The notes below the pieces were generated by a model. It was not told where the DNA came from. It was given only the letters and a program-made list of their open reading frames with translations, and made no database searches. Positions 1 through 7,923 of a stretch of DNA of 22,008 nucleotides are shown in pieces; within the stretch, counting starts at the first letter, position 1, and the number at the start of each line of letters is the position of its first letter. Source of the DNA: JACRBK01 sp964427955 (lineage in GTDB: Bacteria; Chloroflexota; Anaerolineae; Aggregatilineales; Aggregatilineaceae); assembly GCA_964427955.1 (NCBI GenBank), contig CAYRWY010000039.1, positions 1 to 22,008 of the forward strand. Reading direction: 5' to 3'. Made by a program: the position numbers and the translations under genes.

Positions 1-48
1 GGCGAGGGGGAGTGGCGCCGTGGAAACGTCGTGATAGGGGCGCGCCCT
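1..48. repeat. Partial interspersed repeat, second copy at window end
   Basis: The first 48 bases resemble 21902-21956. GTGGAAACGTCGT is identical at 20-32 and 21919-21931 and is followed in both by TAGGGGCGCG. The copies lie in the same orientation about 21.9 kb apart. The left copy is cut by the window edge, so its full extent is unknown. It carries no ORF that looks coding. Confidence 0.7.
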
Positions 49-164
49 GCTTTTAGAAATTGAGAATTGTCCCTCAAAAATCCTGGTTCTCAATGCCTGT
101 CCGCCCCTGAACCTCGGCATGGGGCAGGATTCAGGGAGGGGCTACCCCACCGTTCCTCAGCAAA

Positions 165-293
165 TTACTGATCCTTGCATTACTATCTAAACTTCCGTGA
201 AGTTCACCCCCTCCTGCGCCTCCCCCGTGCACGGGGGAGGTGGGGTGGGGGTGCTGTCTCGCGGACTTTAGTTTATTCTGCAAGAATCAGTAA
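165..293. mobile_element. MITE-like 129-bp element with terminal inverted repeats
   Basis: TTACTGATCCTTGCA (165-179) is matched in reverse complement by TGCAAGAATCAGTAA (279-293), 14 of 15 positions. Weaker complementarity continues inward for roughly 20 bases. In the centre is a perfect 22-bp palindrome at 219-240 (CCTCCCCCG/CGGGGGAGG arms) flanked by C-rich and G-rich runs. There is no coding capacity and I see no convincing target-site duplication. It could be a miniature inverted-repeat element or simply a large REP-type palindrome. Confidence 0.5.
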
Positions 294-437
294 GTGCATA
301 ACACGCTCTAATCGCCATTTACCGGCCTGGATCGATATGGTACCATAAAAGCAACACCCCCCTTGTGATGAAACGTTCTCTCGCCACCCCCTGCACCGGC
401 CATCCCGCGTGCCTTTTTCCCCTCAGATGGAATCCAC
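294..437. other. Intergenic, no gene seen
   Basis: Together with the two repeats above, this completes the 502-base stretch before the first gene. The only long ORF crossing it is the antisense shadow of the PadR gene, which has no recognisable protein signature. I see no RNA gene in it. Confidence 0.6.
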
Positions 438-500
438 TTGCAAAAACTAGCAACTGGGTGTATAGTTTTCTTGAAAACTAGACACTCGGTGTATAGATTA
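438..500 (+). promoter_or_regulatory. padR promoter with tandem operator-like repeats
   Basis: The -35 TTGCAA (438-443) and -10 TATAGT (461-466) are separated by 17 bp. The sequence is duplicated: AAAACTA-N13-TAGTTTT at 443-469 is a 7-bp inverted repeat around a 13-bp centre, and AAAACTA-N13-TAGATTA at 474-500 repeats the layout 31 bp later with a similar centre (ACTGGGTGTA versus ACTCGGTGTA). The second copy contains TTGAAA (471-476), 17 bp from TAGATT (494-499), and ends 2 bases before the start codon. PadR regulators commonly bind dyads over their own promoter, so this is a good candidate autoregulatory operator. Confidence 0.65.
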
Positions 501-502
501 TC

Positions 503-1102
503 ATGTCGGTCAAATTCACCCTGCTGGCGCTGCTGTACCAGCACCCCATGCACGGCTACGAACTCGGCAAACAGCTCACGGTAGCCGTCAATGCCGAGTG
601 GGACGTCAAGCCGGGGCAGATCGCCAGCACGCTCGCCCGGCTCAAAGAAGCCCACCTCGTCGATTACGAGGTCGAGCCGACCAACGACGCCCCCGACCGC
701 AAGGTCTACTGCATCACCGACGAAGGGCGAGGCGAGCTGGAGCAGTGGTACCTCACGCCCGAAGTACGCGATTACCGGCTGGGCGATACCTTCTACATCA
801 AGCTCGTGCTGAGCCTGATCGGCGGCCCGGTCAAGCCGGAACAGGTCTTGATGATCCAGCGGCGGGAGCTGTACCAGCAGCTTCACGAAGCCACCGATCT
901 GCGCCGCAAGGCCGATCCGCGGACCGAGCTGCCCTGGGTGCTGCTGCTGGACAGCGCGATCATGCACCTGGAAGCCGATCTGCGCTGGATCGAGATGTGC
1001 GACAGCCGCCTGCCGGACCTGAAACACTACACCCCACCCCACCCCGAACCTAAACAGCGCGGACGACCTAAACGCAAAGTCGAGCCTGTCCCGGAGGACT
1101 GA
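503..1102 (+). CDS. PadR family transcriptional regulator
   Basis: This 199-residue protein has the PadR N-terminal winged helix (about residues 1-85), with the HGYELGKQL helix and the sequence ITDEGRGELEQW ending the wing. A helical C-terminal domain like that of VirR/PadR dimers follows. The family consists of dimeric DNA-binding repressors, often of neighbouring multidrug or peptide exporters. Here the gene precedes an ABC exporter operon in the same direction, so it probably controls itself and that pump. The last 20 or so residues are Pro-rich and basic and include RGRPKRK (186-192), which looks like an AT-hook and is unusual for PadR. No clear Shine-Dalgarno precedes the ATG. The start is supported by the family N-terminus and by the promoter just upstream. 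The ligand is unknown. Confidence 0.9.
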   Translation: MSVKFTLLALLYQHPMHGYELGKQLTVAVNAEWDVKPGQIASTLARLKEAHLVDYEVEPTNDAPDRKVYCITDEGRGELEQWYLTPEVRDYRLGDTFYIKLVLSLIGGPVKPEQVLMIQRRELYQQLHEATDLRRKADPRTELPWVLLLDSAIMHLEADLRWIEMCDSRLPDLKHYTPPHPEPKQRGRPKRKVEPVPED

Positions 1103-1105
1103 GTC

Positions 1106-1203
1106 GTTAGTTATTAGTTGTTAGTGATTAGTTCCAGGGCTGGCCGTCCTGATGGCCTGCTGCTGACTGAAAACTAAAAACTAACCACTAAAAACTAATC
1201 ACC
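1106..1203. repeat. Heptamer-period inverted repeat
   Basis: The left arm (1106-1134) reads as GTTATTA, GTTGTTA, GTGATTA units. The right arm (1166-1203) reads as CTGAAAA, CTAAAAA, CTAACCA, CTAAAAA, CTAATCA, all in 7-base steps and complementary to the left arm. The transcript would fold into a long imperfect hairpin between padR and the ABC genes. Similar arrays occur at 16814-16910 and 21728-21770. Confidence 0.75.
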
Positions 1204-1250
1204 CATCTCTGCTTTCGATTATCACCTGCCATGCAGGAAGGAAGATCACT

Positions 1251-1991
<741 letters not shown>

Positions 1992-2002
1992 CAGGAGGAA
2001 CT

Positions 2003-4570
2003 ATGGCTACCACACCCTTTGGAACGGCTACGACTTTCGGACAGATGTCGATCATGGCGCTGCGCTACCTGGCCGGGCGCAAGCTGCGCACGACGCTGAC
2101 CACGCTGGCGATTGTCTTCGGCGTGGCCCTGATCTTCGCCATGAACCTGACCATGCCCGCCGCGATGGACGCCTTCCGCCGCACCATGATTGCTGCTTCG
2201 GGCAACGTGGACCTGAGCATCAGCAGCGTGTCGGGCGAATCGTTCGCACCGGATCAGCCGCTTCAGGCGGTCAAAGACGTCGAGAACGTCAGCGCAGTGA
2301 CCGGATCGCTGCGCCGCCTGATCTCGCTGCCCGATGCCCAGACCGCCGAACTGGGCGACGCCGCCAAGATCGAGCTGATCGGCGTGGACCCGGCCACGGT
2401 GCTCGACGTGCGGGAGTACGTCGTGAGCAGCGGACGCTTCCTCGAACCCGGCGATACGGGCGTCGCGGTGATCCCGGCCCAACTGGCCGAGCTCGCGCCG
2501 CAGTTGACCCTCGGCGCGAAAATTCCACTGATGACCGCCAACGGGATTCAGACCTATACCATCGTCGGCACGGTCGCTAACGCGGGGACCAAGTCGCGCC
2601 CGCAGATCATGGTCACCCTGGCGGACGCCCAGGCGGCCTTCAGCCAGCCGGGCCTGATCAACACCATCGACGTGGCGTTCAAGCCGGGCACGAGCGAAAA
2701 AGCCGTCAAGTCGGACATCAAAAAGGCGCTCGGCAAAGACTTCCGGCTGGATTCGACGTCCAGCGAGACGGATACGCTGTCCTCGATGAAGATGGGCTTC
2801 GCGATCTTCGGCGTGATGGGCGCGATTGCCCTGTTCATCGGCGCCTTCCTGATCTTCAACACCTTCCGCACCGTGATCCTGGAACGCCGCCACGATCTCG
2901 CCATGCTGCGCGCCGTCGGGGCGACCCGCCGCCAGATCACCCAGATGATCCTGGTCGAGAGCCTGATCCAGGGGCTGATCGGCACCGCGTTAGGGCTGCT
3001 GATCGGGCTGAGCATGGCGCTGCTAATGTCCAGCTTCTACGACCGGATGAGTTCGACGTTCTCGATCAACGACTTCGAGATAGACATCCGGCTGTCGGTC
3101 TCTTCGGTGGGATCGGCGCTGGCGGTCGGGCTGCTGACCACGCTGCTGGCCGGATACTGGCCCGCGCGCTCGGCAGGCCGCATCTCGCCGCTGGACGCCA
3201 TGCGACCGGGCACCGCCGCCGACACCCGCCGTGCCGCCCGCTGGGGCATCATCGCGGGCGCGGCGATCATGGCCGTGGCGGTGCTGCTGCTGGTCGCCAG
3301 CGACCAGACGACCGCCGGGGGAGCCGTGCTATTCATGATCGGGATGATCATCGCCGCGCCGGGACTGGTGCTGCCGCTGACCCGCCTGTTCAGCCCGTTC
3401 CTCTCGCTGTGGTTCGACCGCGAAGGCGACCTGGCGCGCAGCAACATGGTGCGGATGCCGGGCCGGGCCGCGATCACGTCCAGCACCCTCATGATCGGCC
3501 TGGCGACGGTGATCCTGATTGCGTCGATGGTGTCGAGCTTCAAGGTGCTGATCGACCGTCTGATGGAGGCGTCCTTTTCCAGCGACGTCATGCTGACCCC
3601 GCAGACCATTGCCATGTACGGGAGCGTGCTGGGCGCCGACGAGAAGTTAGCCGACAGCCTGCGCGCGATCCCCGACGTGCAGACCGTGGCCGGGCTGCGC
3701 TACGCGTCCGACACCTATAAGGGCCAATCGCTGGAAATTCTGGGGATCAACCCGGACGACTATCCGAAGGTCGCGCCGCTGGACTTCAACCAGGGCCAGC
3801 CCGACGAGGCTTACGCGGCCCTGAACACGGAGCGGGCGGCCATCGTCAATACGCTCACGGCCAATACCTTCGGCTTGAAGGTCGGCAGCAGCATCACCCT
3901 GCCCACCGCCGAAGGCGAGCAGACCTACCGGATCGTGGCCCTGGCCGACGACCTGCTGCACTTCAAGCTGAACGCCTTCTATATCTCGCAGGCGAACCTC
4001 GCCGCCGACTTCCACAAACAGGAAGACGTGCTGATCATGATCCGGCTCAAGCCGGGGGCCGATGAAGCCGCCGCGCTGGCCGCGATCACGACCGCCGCGC
4101 AGGATTACCCGCAGTTCACCGTGCGCGCCGTCAGCGAGTACAAGAAAACCCTGAGCGATGCGACGGGGAATGCGTACTGGCTCTTCTGGGGCATGGCGAT
4201 CCTGATTCTGATCCCGTCGGCACTGGGCCTGCTCAACACCCTGACGATCAATGTGATGGAGCGCACCCGCGAGATCGGGATCGTGCGGGCCGTCGGCGGC
4301 AGCCGCCACCAGGTGCGGCGCATCGTGACGGCGGAGGCGCTGCTGCTCGGCCTGTTCGGAGCGGCGACCGGGGTGCTGGCCGGGATCGCGATGAGCTACG
4401 GCATCATCTCGACGCTCAGCAGCGTCGCCTGGAATATGACGTACAGCTTCCCGCTGCTCGGCATCGTGGCCGCCGTGGTCCTGGGCATTCTCCTGGCGCT
4501 GTTTTCGAGCATCCTGCCCGCGCGCAATGCCGCCAAGCTGGACATCATCCGCGCGCTGCAATACGAATAG
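2003..4570 (+). CDS. ABC transporter permease, duplicated FtsX/MacB domains
   Basis: This 855-residue membrane protein starts after a strong AGGAGG site. TM1 lies at about 30-50. A first extracytoplasmic MacB_PCD-like domain (about 50-260) is followed by an FtsX core with helices near 265-287, 315-345 and 370-387 and the coupling motif RHDLAMLRAVGATRRQI. Two central helices (about 413-460) lead to a second half: a helix at 490-510, another extracytoplasmic domain, and a second FtsX core with REIGIVRAVGGSRHQV and helices near 725-746, 778-800 and 815-840. Ten TM segments in a two-unit fusion resemble single-chain permeases of the YknYZ/BceAB-like and lipoprotein-release families. It works with the ATPase encoded just upstream. 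A perfect 15-bp hairpin at 4587-4620 follows the gene. Confidence 0.93.
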   Translation: MATTPFGTATTFGQMSIMALRYLAGRKLRTTLTTLAIVFGVALIFAMNLTMPAAMDAFRRTMIAASGNVDLSISSVSGESFAPDQPLQAVKDVENVSAVTGSLRRLISLPDAQTAELGDAAKIELIGVDPATVLDVREYVVSSGRFLEPGDTGVAVIPAQLAELAPQLTLGAKIPLMTANGIQTYTIVGTVANAGTKSRPQIMVTLADAQAAFSQPGLINTIDVAFKPGTSEKAVKSDIKKALGKDFRLDSTSSETDTLSSMKMGFAIFGVMGAIALFIGAFLIFNTFRTVILERRHDLAMLRAVGATRRQITQMILVESLIQGLIGTALGLLIGLSMALLMSSFYDRMSSTFSINDFEIDIRLSVSSVGSALAVGLLTTLLAGYWPARSAGRISPLDAMRPGTAADTRRAARWGIIAGAAIMAVAVLLLVASDQTTAGGAVLFMIGMIIAAPGLVLPLTRLFSPFLSLWFDREGDLARSNMVRMPGRAAITSSTLMIGLATVILIASMVSSFKVLIDRLMEASFSSDVMLTPQTIAMYGSVLGADEKLADSLRAIPDVQTVAGLRYASDTYKGQSLEILGINPDDYPKVAPLDFNQGQPDEAYAALNTERAAIVNTLTANTFGLKVGSSITLPTAEGEQTYRIVALADDLLHFKLNAFYISQANLAADFHKQEDVLIMIRLKPGADEAAALAAITTAAQDYPQFTVRAVSEYKKTLSDATGNAYWLFWGMAILILIPSALGLLNTLTINVMERTREIGIVRAVGGSRHQVRRIVTAEALLLGLFGAATGVLAGIAMSYGIISTLSSVAWNMTYSFPLLGIVAAVVLGILLALFSSILPARNAAKLDIIRALQYE

Positions 4571-4576
4571 AGGCCC

Positions 4577-4728
4577 TCACCCCCTGCCCCCTCTCCCATC
4601 GCAAACGATGGGAGAGGGGGGGTACCAGCAACACAGCTTCCCCTCTGGTGGTTCAGGGGCGGACAAACGGCGAAAATACCATAGTCGGGATCAATTTTTT
4701 GTAGGGGCAATTCATGCATTTCCCCTAC
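4577..4728. repeat. Intergenic palindromic repeats after ABC operon
   Basis: CCCTCACCCCC leads into a perfect 15-bp inverted repeat, CCCCCTCTCCCATCG (4587-4601) and its complement (4606-4620), with a CAAA loop. It is a single-hairpin member of the paired-hairpin family seen at 9615, 10759 and 13915. No U-run follows, but the stem could still stop or protect the ABC transcript. A second small palindrome, GTAGGGG (4701-4707) with CCCCTAC (4722-4728), belongs to the TAGGGGC repeat type. Confidence 0.75.
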
Positions 4729-4792
4729 CTGAAAAATTTACGCCCTGAGTTTTACCCGATCCTCCCCCTGAAACCTTGAATGGAGAGGGAAC

Positions 4793-5461
4793 ATGAGCCG
4801 TCAAAATTGGCGCACGCGGCAGCGCACCCTATCAACCCTGGCGGAAATGGGGGATGAGGCTGCGATTGCCACACTACTCACAGCTTTATCCGATACAAAC
4901 GGACACGTCAGCCGGTATGCTATGCGTGCCCTGATCAAAATTGGCCCCCCAGCAGTCGAGCCACTCAGTCACCTTTTGCAGGACATTCGAAGAAAAATCC
5001 GGCTGCGCACCGTCGAGATTTTAGGCGAGATCGGGACGCCAGCAGTCGAGGTCTTGATCATGGCACTGCACCATCCTGATACCCTGGTGCGGGGCAATGC
5101 CGCCGCCGCGCTGGGCAAGCTCCGAGATACACGTGCGGTAGACCCGTTGATCGCCGCACTAGCGCGCCCCACTCCCTACGTTCAGGAAAGAGCCGTCAAG
5201 GCGCTGGCCGATCTCCGCGATGCGCGCGCCTTTGCCCCCGTGGCAGCAACCTTGAACCATCCCAGTCGCCGGGTGCGATGGCTGGTGGTTACCTCACTCG
5301 CCCGACTCGACAAGGAACGTGCCCTGGCCCCCCTGGTCACGGCGCTGGAAGATACCGATCCGCTCATCCGGTCAACTGCTGTGTTTGCCTTAATTGAGTT
5401 ATGCACCCCGGAAGCCTTCGAGGCCGTCGAAAACTATTTCCGGGACCAGAGGGTAAGTTGA
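4793..5461 (+). CDS. HEAT-repeat domain protein
   Basis: This 222-residue soluble protein is built almost entirely from six or so HEAT (PBS-lyase-type) repeats of about 31 residues. Each has the pattern D-x-x-x-x-x-x-L-x-x-A-L...VR-x-x-A-x-x-A-L-G, for example LVRGNAAAALGKLRDTRAVDP and RVRWLVVTSLARLDKERALAP. Such solenoids bind proteins or, in phycobilisome lyases, chromophores. With no cyanobacterial context a scaffold or adaptor role is more likely. AGAGGGAAC precedes the ATG. The first third of the gene is visibly more AT-rich than its neighbours. The zinc-ribbon gene follows after 93 bp. The partner is unknown. Confidence 0.85.
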   Translation: MSRQNWRTRQRTLSTLAEMGDEAAIATLLTALSDTNGHVSRYAMRALIKIGPPAVEPLSHLLQDIRRKIRLRTVEILGEIGTPAVEVLIMALHHPDTLVRGNAAAALGKLRDTRAVDPLIAALARPTPYVQERAVKALADLRDARAFAPVAATLNHPSRRVRWLVVTSLARLDKERALAPLVTALEDTDPLIRSTAVFALIELCTPEAFEAVENYFRDQRVS

Positions 5462-5493
5462 TTGGGACCGGCCCCAAAACAGGTCAGAATTCA

Positions 5494-5514
5494 CTGGCAG
5501 CATTATACTGCCAG
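5494..5514. promoter_or_regulatory. Perfect 7-bp inverted repeat before fmdB-like gene
   Basis: CTGGCAG (5494-5500) and CTGCCAG (5508-5514) flank CATTATA. It lies 40 bases before the zinc-ribbon start. It could be an operator or a small mRNA hairpin. There is no U-run, so it is not a standard terminator. Confidence 0.4.
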
Positions 5515-5554
5515 AGGGATAATGAAACCGTTCAGACTCAATCAGGAGCACATC

Positions 5555-5794
5555 ATGCCCGTCTACGATTATCGCTGTAACGACTGTCAGGAAGTGTTCG
5601 AGGTGCGGCGCGCGATGGCCGACTCGAGTCAGGCCGCCGTGTGCCCGGTCTGTCACGGGGAGAAAACCGCGCGCGTCTATTCCGCGCCGAACGTAGTCGG
5701 CGGCAGCCAGCCGCATTCTCACGCGCACGAGCACCACAGTGGCGGCGGGTGTGCGGGCTGCTCCGGCGCGTCATGCAGCACCTGCCGAAACTGA
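5555..5794 (+). CDS. FmdB-type zinc-ribbon protein
   Basis: This 79-residue protein begins MPVYDYRCNDC, the standard FmdB/CxxC_CXXC_SSSS opening. C8-x2-C11 and C30-x2-C33 form the predicted zinc knuckle. ATG 5555 is chosen over the in-frame TTG at 5462 and the ATG at 5523 because the family N-terminus starts there and AGGAG (5544-5548) is well spaced. After the ribbon comes a His-rich segment (HSHAHEHH) and a Cys-rich tail with four more cysteines (CAGCSGASCSTC). That tail could bind a second metal and occurs in some family members. FmdB proteins are thought to be small regulators or metal handlers, but their biochemical role is poorly defined. Confidence 0.9.
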   Translation: MPVYDYRCNDCQEVFEVRRAMADSSQAAVCPVCHGEKTARVYSAPNVVGGSQPHSHAHEHHSGGGCAGCSGASCSTCRN

Positions 5795-5818
5795 TTTGTG
5801 CAAAGGTTCCGAAATCGT

Positions 5819-5847
5819 TTGACAAGAGGTAAGACCGCCGCTATAAT
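5819..5847 (+). promoter_or_regulatory. Perfect consensus sigma-70 promoter for S1 gene
   Basis: TTGACA (5819-5824) and TATAAT (5842-5847) match the consensus at all twelve positions with the optimal 17-bp spacer. Transcription should begin near 5854, leaving a leader of about 130 nt before the S1 start codon. Confidence 0.85.
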
Positions 5848-5896
5848 GCCACCCGACTATAGTAAGGGGGACGCATACCTCTATCACGCACAAATT

Positions 5897-5925
5897 ACCG
5901 GTGTCCGGTCTGGGGCCGGTTTTTT
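5897..5925 (+). terminator. Terminator-like hairpin in the S1 leader
   Basis: ACCGG (5897-5901) pairs with CCGGT (5916-5920). Additional C/G pairs are possible inside, and TTTTT follows directly. It sits after the S1 promoter and 59 bases before the S1 start, so it cannot be the stop of the upstream gene alone. It either attenuates S1 transcription or ends a small RNA of about 70 nt. The stem is short, so strength is uncertain. Confidence 0.5.
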
Positions 5926-5983
5926 GCTGCCAGCTAATAGTCCACCATCATCCGGCCATTGAGGCATAGACCCACAAAGTATT

Positions 5984-7195
5984 ATGGAAGACAGAATCGA
6001 AGCAACCAGCAATCTGGCAGAGGAAATGGATTTCTTGACTTTGCTCGAGGAATCCTTCGCCGTCGAGCAGCCAGTTCGCGGCGATATCGTGACGGGCATT
6101 GTCCAGTCTATCGACAATATGGGCCTGTTGATTGATCTCGGTATGAAGCGCGATGGTGTCGTGCCGCGCGCCGATCTCGAACGGCTGGGCGAAGAAGTTA
6201 CCTTCGCGATTGGCGACTCCGTCCCGGTCATGATCATCCGTTCCGAAGACGAAGACGGCAACATGATCGTCTCGGTCTCCCAGGCCAAGCAGAACGAAGA
6301 CTGGCTGCGCGCAGAAGAACTCATGACGGCGGACGGCGTCTACGATGGCTTCGTCGCCGATGCCAACCGGGGCGGCCTGATCGTGCCCTTTGGCAATCTG
6401 CGTGGGTTTGTTCCGGCCAGTCACGTGCTCGACCTGCCGCGCGGTTTGAGCGAAGACGAGCGCACCACCTACCTGGAAAAGACCGTCGGCCAGCCGATCA
6501 CCGTCAAGATCATCGAGGTCAACCGCCGCCGCCGTCGCCTGGTGCTCAGCCAGCGCGAAGCGCAGCGCGAGATCCGCGACGCCAGCAAGAACGAACTGCT
6601 GGAGACGCTCAAAGAAGGTGAAACGCGGCGTGGCATTGTCAGCGGACTCCGAGACTTCGGCGCATTTGTCGATCTGGGCGGTGCTGACGGACTCATCCAC
6701 ATCAGCGAGCTGGCCTGGCACCGCGTGAAGCACCCGCGCGAACTGCTGAAGGTCGGCGACGAGATCGACGTGTTCGTGCTGCGTCTGGACCAGGAAGGCC
6801 GCCGCATTGGGCTGTCGCTCAAGCGGTTGCAGCCGAATCCCTGGAGCCAGGTTGATGAGATCTACCATGTCGGCCAGGTCGTGGAAGGCAAGATCAGCCG
6901 CGTGACCCAGTTTGGCGCGTTCGTCAGCCTGGACCCCGGCATCGAAGCCCTGCTCCACGCCAGCCAGATGGCCGATCCCGCGCCCCAGGACCCGACCCTC
7001 ATCTTGCAGGAGAATCAGGTCATCAAGGCGCGCATCATCAGCATCGAGCCGCACCGCCAGCGCCTCGGCCTCAGCATCCGCGACGTGGACAACGGCCTGA
7101 CCTTCCCCGAAGTGCCCGAAGGTGAAGCCGCCCCCGCCAGCGAAGAGGACGCCGAAATTGAGGCTAGCCAAACGGTAGCCGCCGCGTTACAATAA
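5984..7195 (+). CDS. rpsA: S1 RNA-binding domain protein, ribosomal protein S1 homologue
   Basis: This 403-residue protein has four S1 (OB-fold) domains at about 32-104, 117-190, 212-282 and 296-370. The third and fourth are the best conserved (RGIVSGLRDFGAFVDLGGADGLIHISEL and GKISRVTQFGAFVSLD). The N-terminal acidic helix and a 30-residue acidic C-terminal tail flank them. Four-domain forms are usual outside Proteobacteria, where S1 has six. They bind mRNA and assist translation initiation on the 30S subunit. The gene leads a translation cluster with rpsU and infA. No strong Shine-Dalgarno precedes ATG 5984, as is common for S1 genes. The leader has a consensus promoter and a terminator-like hairpin, suggesting attenuation. 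The alternative is a general S1-domain RNA-binding regulator. Confidence 0.9.
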   Translation: MEDRIEATSNLAEEMDFLTLLEESFAVEQPVRGDIVTGIVQSIDNMGLLIDLGMKRDGVVPRADLERLGEEVTFAIGDSVPVMIIRSEDEDGNMIVSVSQAKQNEDWLRAEELMTADGVYDGFVADANRGGLIVPFGNLRGFVPASHVLDLPRGLSEDERTTYLEKTVGQPITVKIIEVNRRRRRLVLSQREAQREIRDASKNELLETLKEGETRRGIVSGLRDFGAFVDLGGADGLIHISELAWHRVKHPRELLKVGDEIDVFVLRLDQEGRRIGLSLKRLQPNPWSQVDEIYHVGQVVEGKISRVTQFGAFVSLDPGIEALLHASQMADPAPQDPTLILQENQVIKARIISIEPHRQRLGLSIRDVDNGLTFPEVPEGEAAPASEEDAEIEASQTVAAALQ

Positions 7196-7271
7196 ACGGC
7201 GCATTGAATCGGTTGCCGGGACGAGCGCAAGCGCTGATGACAGCCTTTGACTCACACTGATTAACAAGAGG

Positions 7272-7301
7272 AGCAGGTTCTTGCAACCTGCTTCTTTTTT
7301 T
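7272..7301 (+). terminator. Intrinsic terminator between S1 and S21
   Basis: AGCAGGTT (7272-7279) pairs perfectly with AACCTGCT (7285-7292) around a CTTGC loop, followed by TCTTTTTTT. Only 43 bases separate it from the rpsU start and I see no promoter there. rpsU is therefore probably reached by partial read-through or from a promoter ahead of the hairpin. Confidence 0.85.
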
Positions 7302-7344
7302 GCGGCATCCGGCGATCAAACTCTCACGGAAGGGGGTGAGTCAG

Positions 7345-7545
7345 ATGGCACACGTGGAATTGCAGCCCGGGGAATCCCAGGATCAGCTGCTCAAGCGGTT
7401 CCGCAAGAGCGTTGCCAAGAGCGGCATCCTGAGCACGGTACGGCGCAAGCGCTGGTATGTTTCGAAGAGCGAACTTCGTCGCATCCAGAAGAAAAAAGCA
7501 GTCCGCCGCGCGCGGCGCAAGCAGCGCAAGTCCAGTTCGTTCTAA
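7345..7545 (+). CDS. rpsU: 30S ribosomal protein S21
   Basis: This 66-residue basic protein matches bS21 throughout: a short N-terminal strand, LLKRFRKSVAKSGILSTVRRKRWYVSKSE, then a Lys/Arg-rich helix. S21 binds 16S rRNA near the anti-Shine-Dalgarno region of the small subunit. ATG 7345 is preferred over the in-frame ATG at 7300 because the longer form starts inside the terminator hairpin, while GGGGGTGAG gives a ribosome site in front of 7345. It lies between the S1 and IF-1 genes, a coherent translation-initiation cluster. Length is normal for the family (57-71). Confidence 0.95.
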   Translation: MAHVELQPGESQDQLLKRFRKSVAKSGILSTVRRKRWYVSKSELRRIQKKKAVRRARRKQRKSSSF

Positions 7546-7559
7546 ACCCTTGACCTTTG

Positions 7560-7593
7560 CGCGCCGGGGGAAGGCCCGTCCTGCCCCGGCGCG
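7560..7593 (+). promoter_or_regulatory. GC-rich hairpin between rpsU and infA
   Basis: CGCGCCGGGG (7560-7569) and CCCCGGCGCG (7584-7593) form a perfect 10-bp stem with a 14-nt loop. No U-run follows. It could serve as an mRNA stability or processing element that sets the ratio of S21 to IF-1. Its function is inferred only from position. Confidence 0.5.
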
Positions 7594-7619
7594 ACAGGAT
7601 ATTCAGTCTGAAAGAGCCT

Positions 7620-7892
7620 ATGGCGAAACGTACCGACGATAAGCTTGAGCTTGAAGGCATAGTAGTCGAAGCCCTGCCCAACACCCAGTTCATGGTGGAG
7701 TTGGAAAACGGGCACCGGGTGCTGGCTTATCTCTCAGGCAAGATGCGGAAATACTACATCCGCATTTTGCTAGGGGACAAAGTTCGCGTCGAACTGACCC
7801 CCTACGATCTCACGCGTGGGCGCATCACCTACCGCTACAAGAAGCGCGGCGGCGGTGCTCCTGACGAAGAGTTCGAAGAAGAAGAAGAATAG
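7620..7892 (+). CDS. infA: Translation initiation factor IF-1
   Basis: Residues 1-74 match IF-1 from end to end, including VVEALPNTQFMVELENGH, the SGKMRKYYIRIL strand and GDKVRVELTPYDLTRGRI of the OB fold. IF-1 occupies the ribosomal A site during initiation. ATG 7620 gives the usual MAK start, and the longer in-frame form from 7557 adds an unrelated extension. The protein is 90 residues instead of the usual 72 or so. It ends in KKRGGG followed by an acidic run (DEEFEEEEE), an extension that is uncommon and of unknown role. A weak AAGAG site lies upstream. A terminator follows the gene at 7924. Confidence 0.95.
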   Translation: MAKRTDDKLELEGIVVEALPNTQFMVELENGHRVLAYLSGKMRKYYIRILLGDKVRVELTPYDLTRGRITYRYKKRGGGAPDEEFEEEEE

Positions 7893-7923
7893 GCCATTCC
7901 CGCTGTTTGCTGCTGCCCGCGAC

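Noticed and set aside
308..1042. 244-residue minus-strand ORF over padR
   Set aside because: It is the antisense shadow of a clear PadR gene and has no protein-family signature. The same applies to the long opposite-strand frames over the ABC, S1, cysK and dnaK genes.
5846..5983. Leader peptide before the S1 gene
   Set aside because: The only suitable ATG (5846-5848) overlaps the -10 box, so it would not be transcribed from that promoter.
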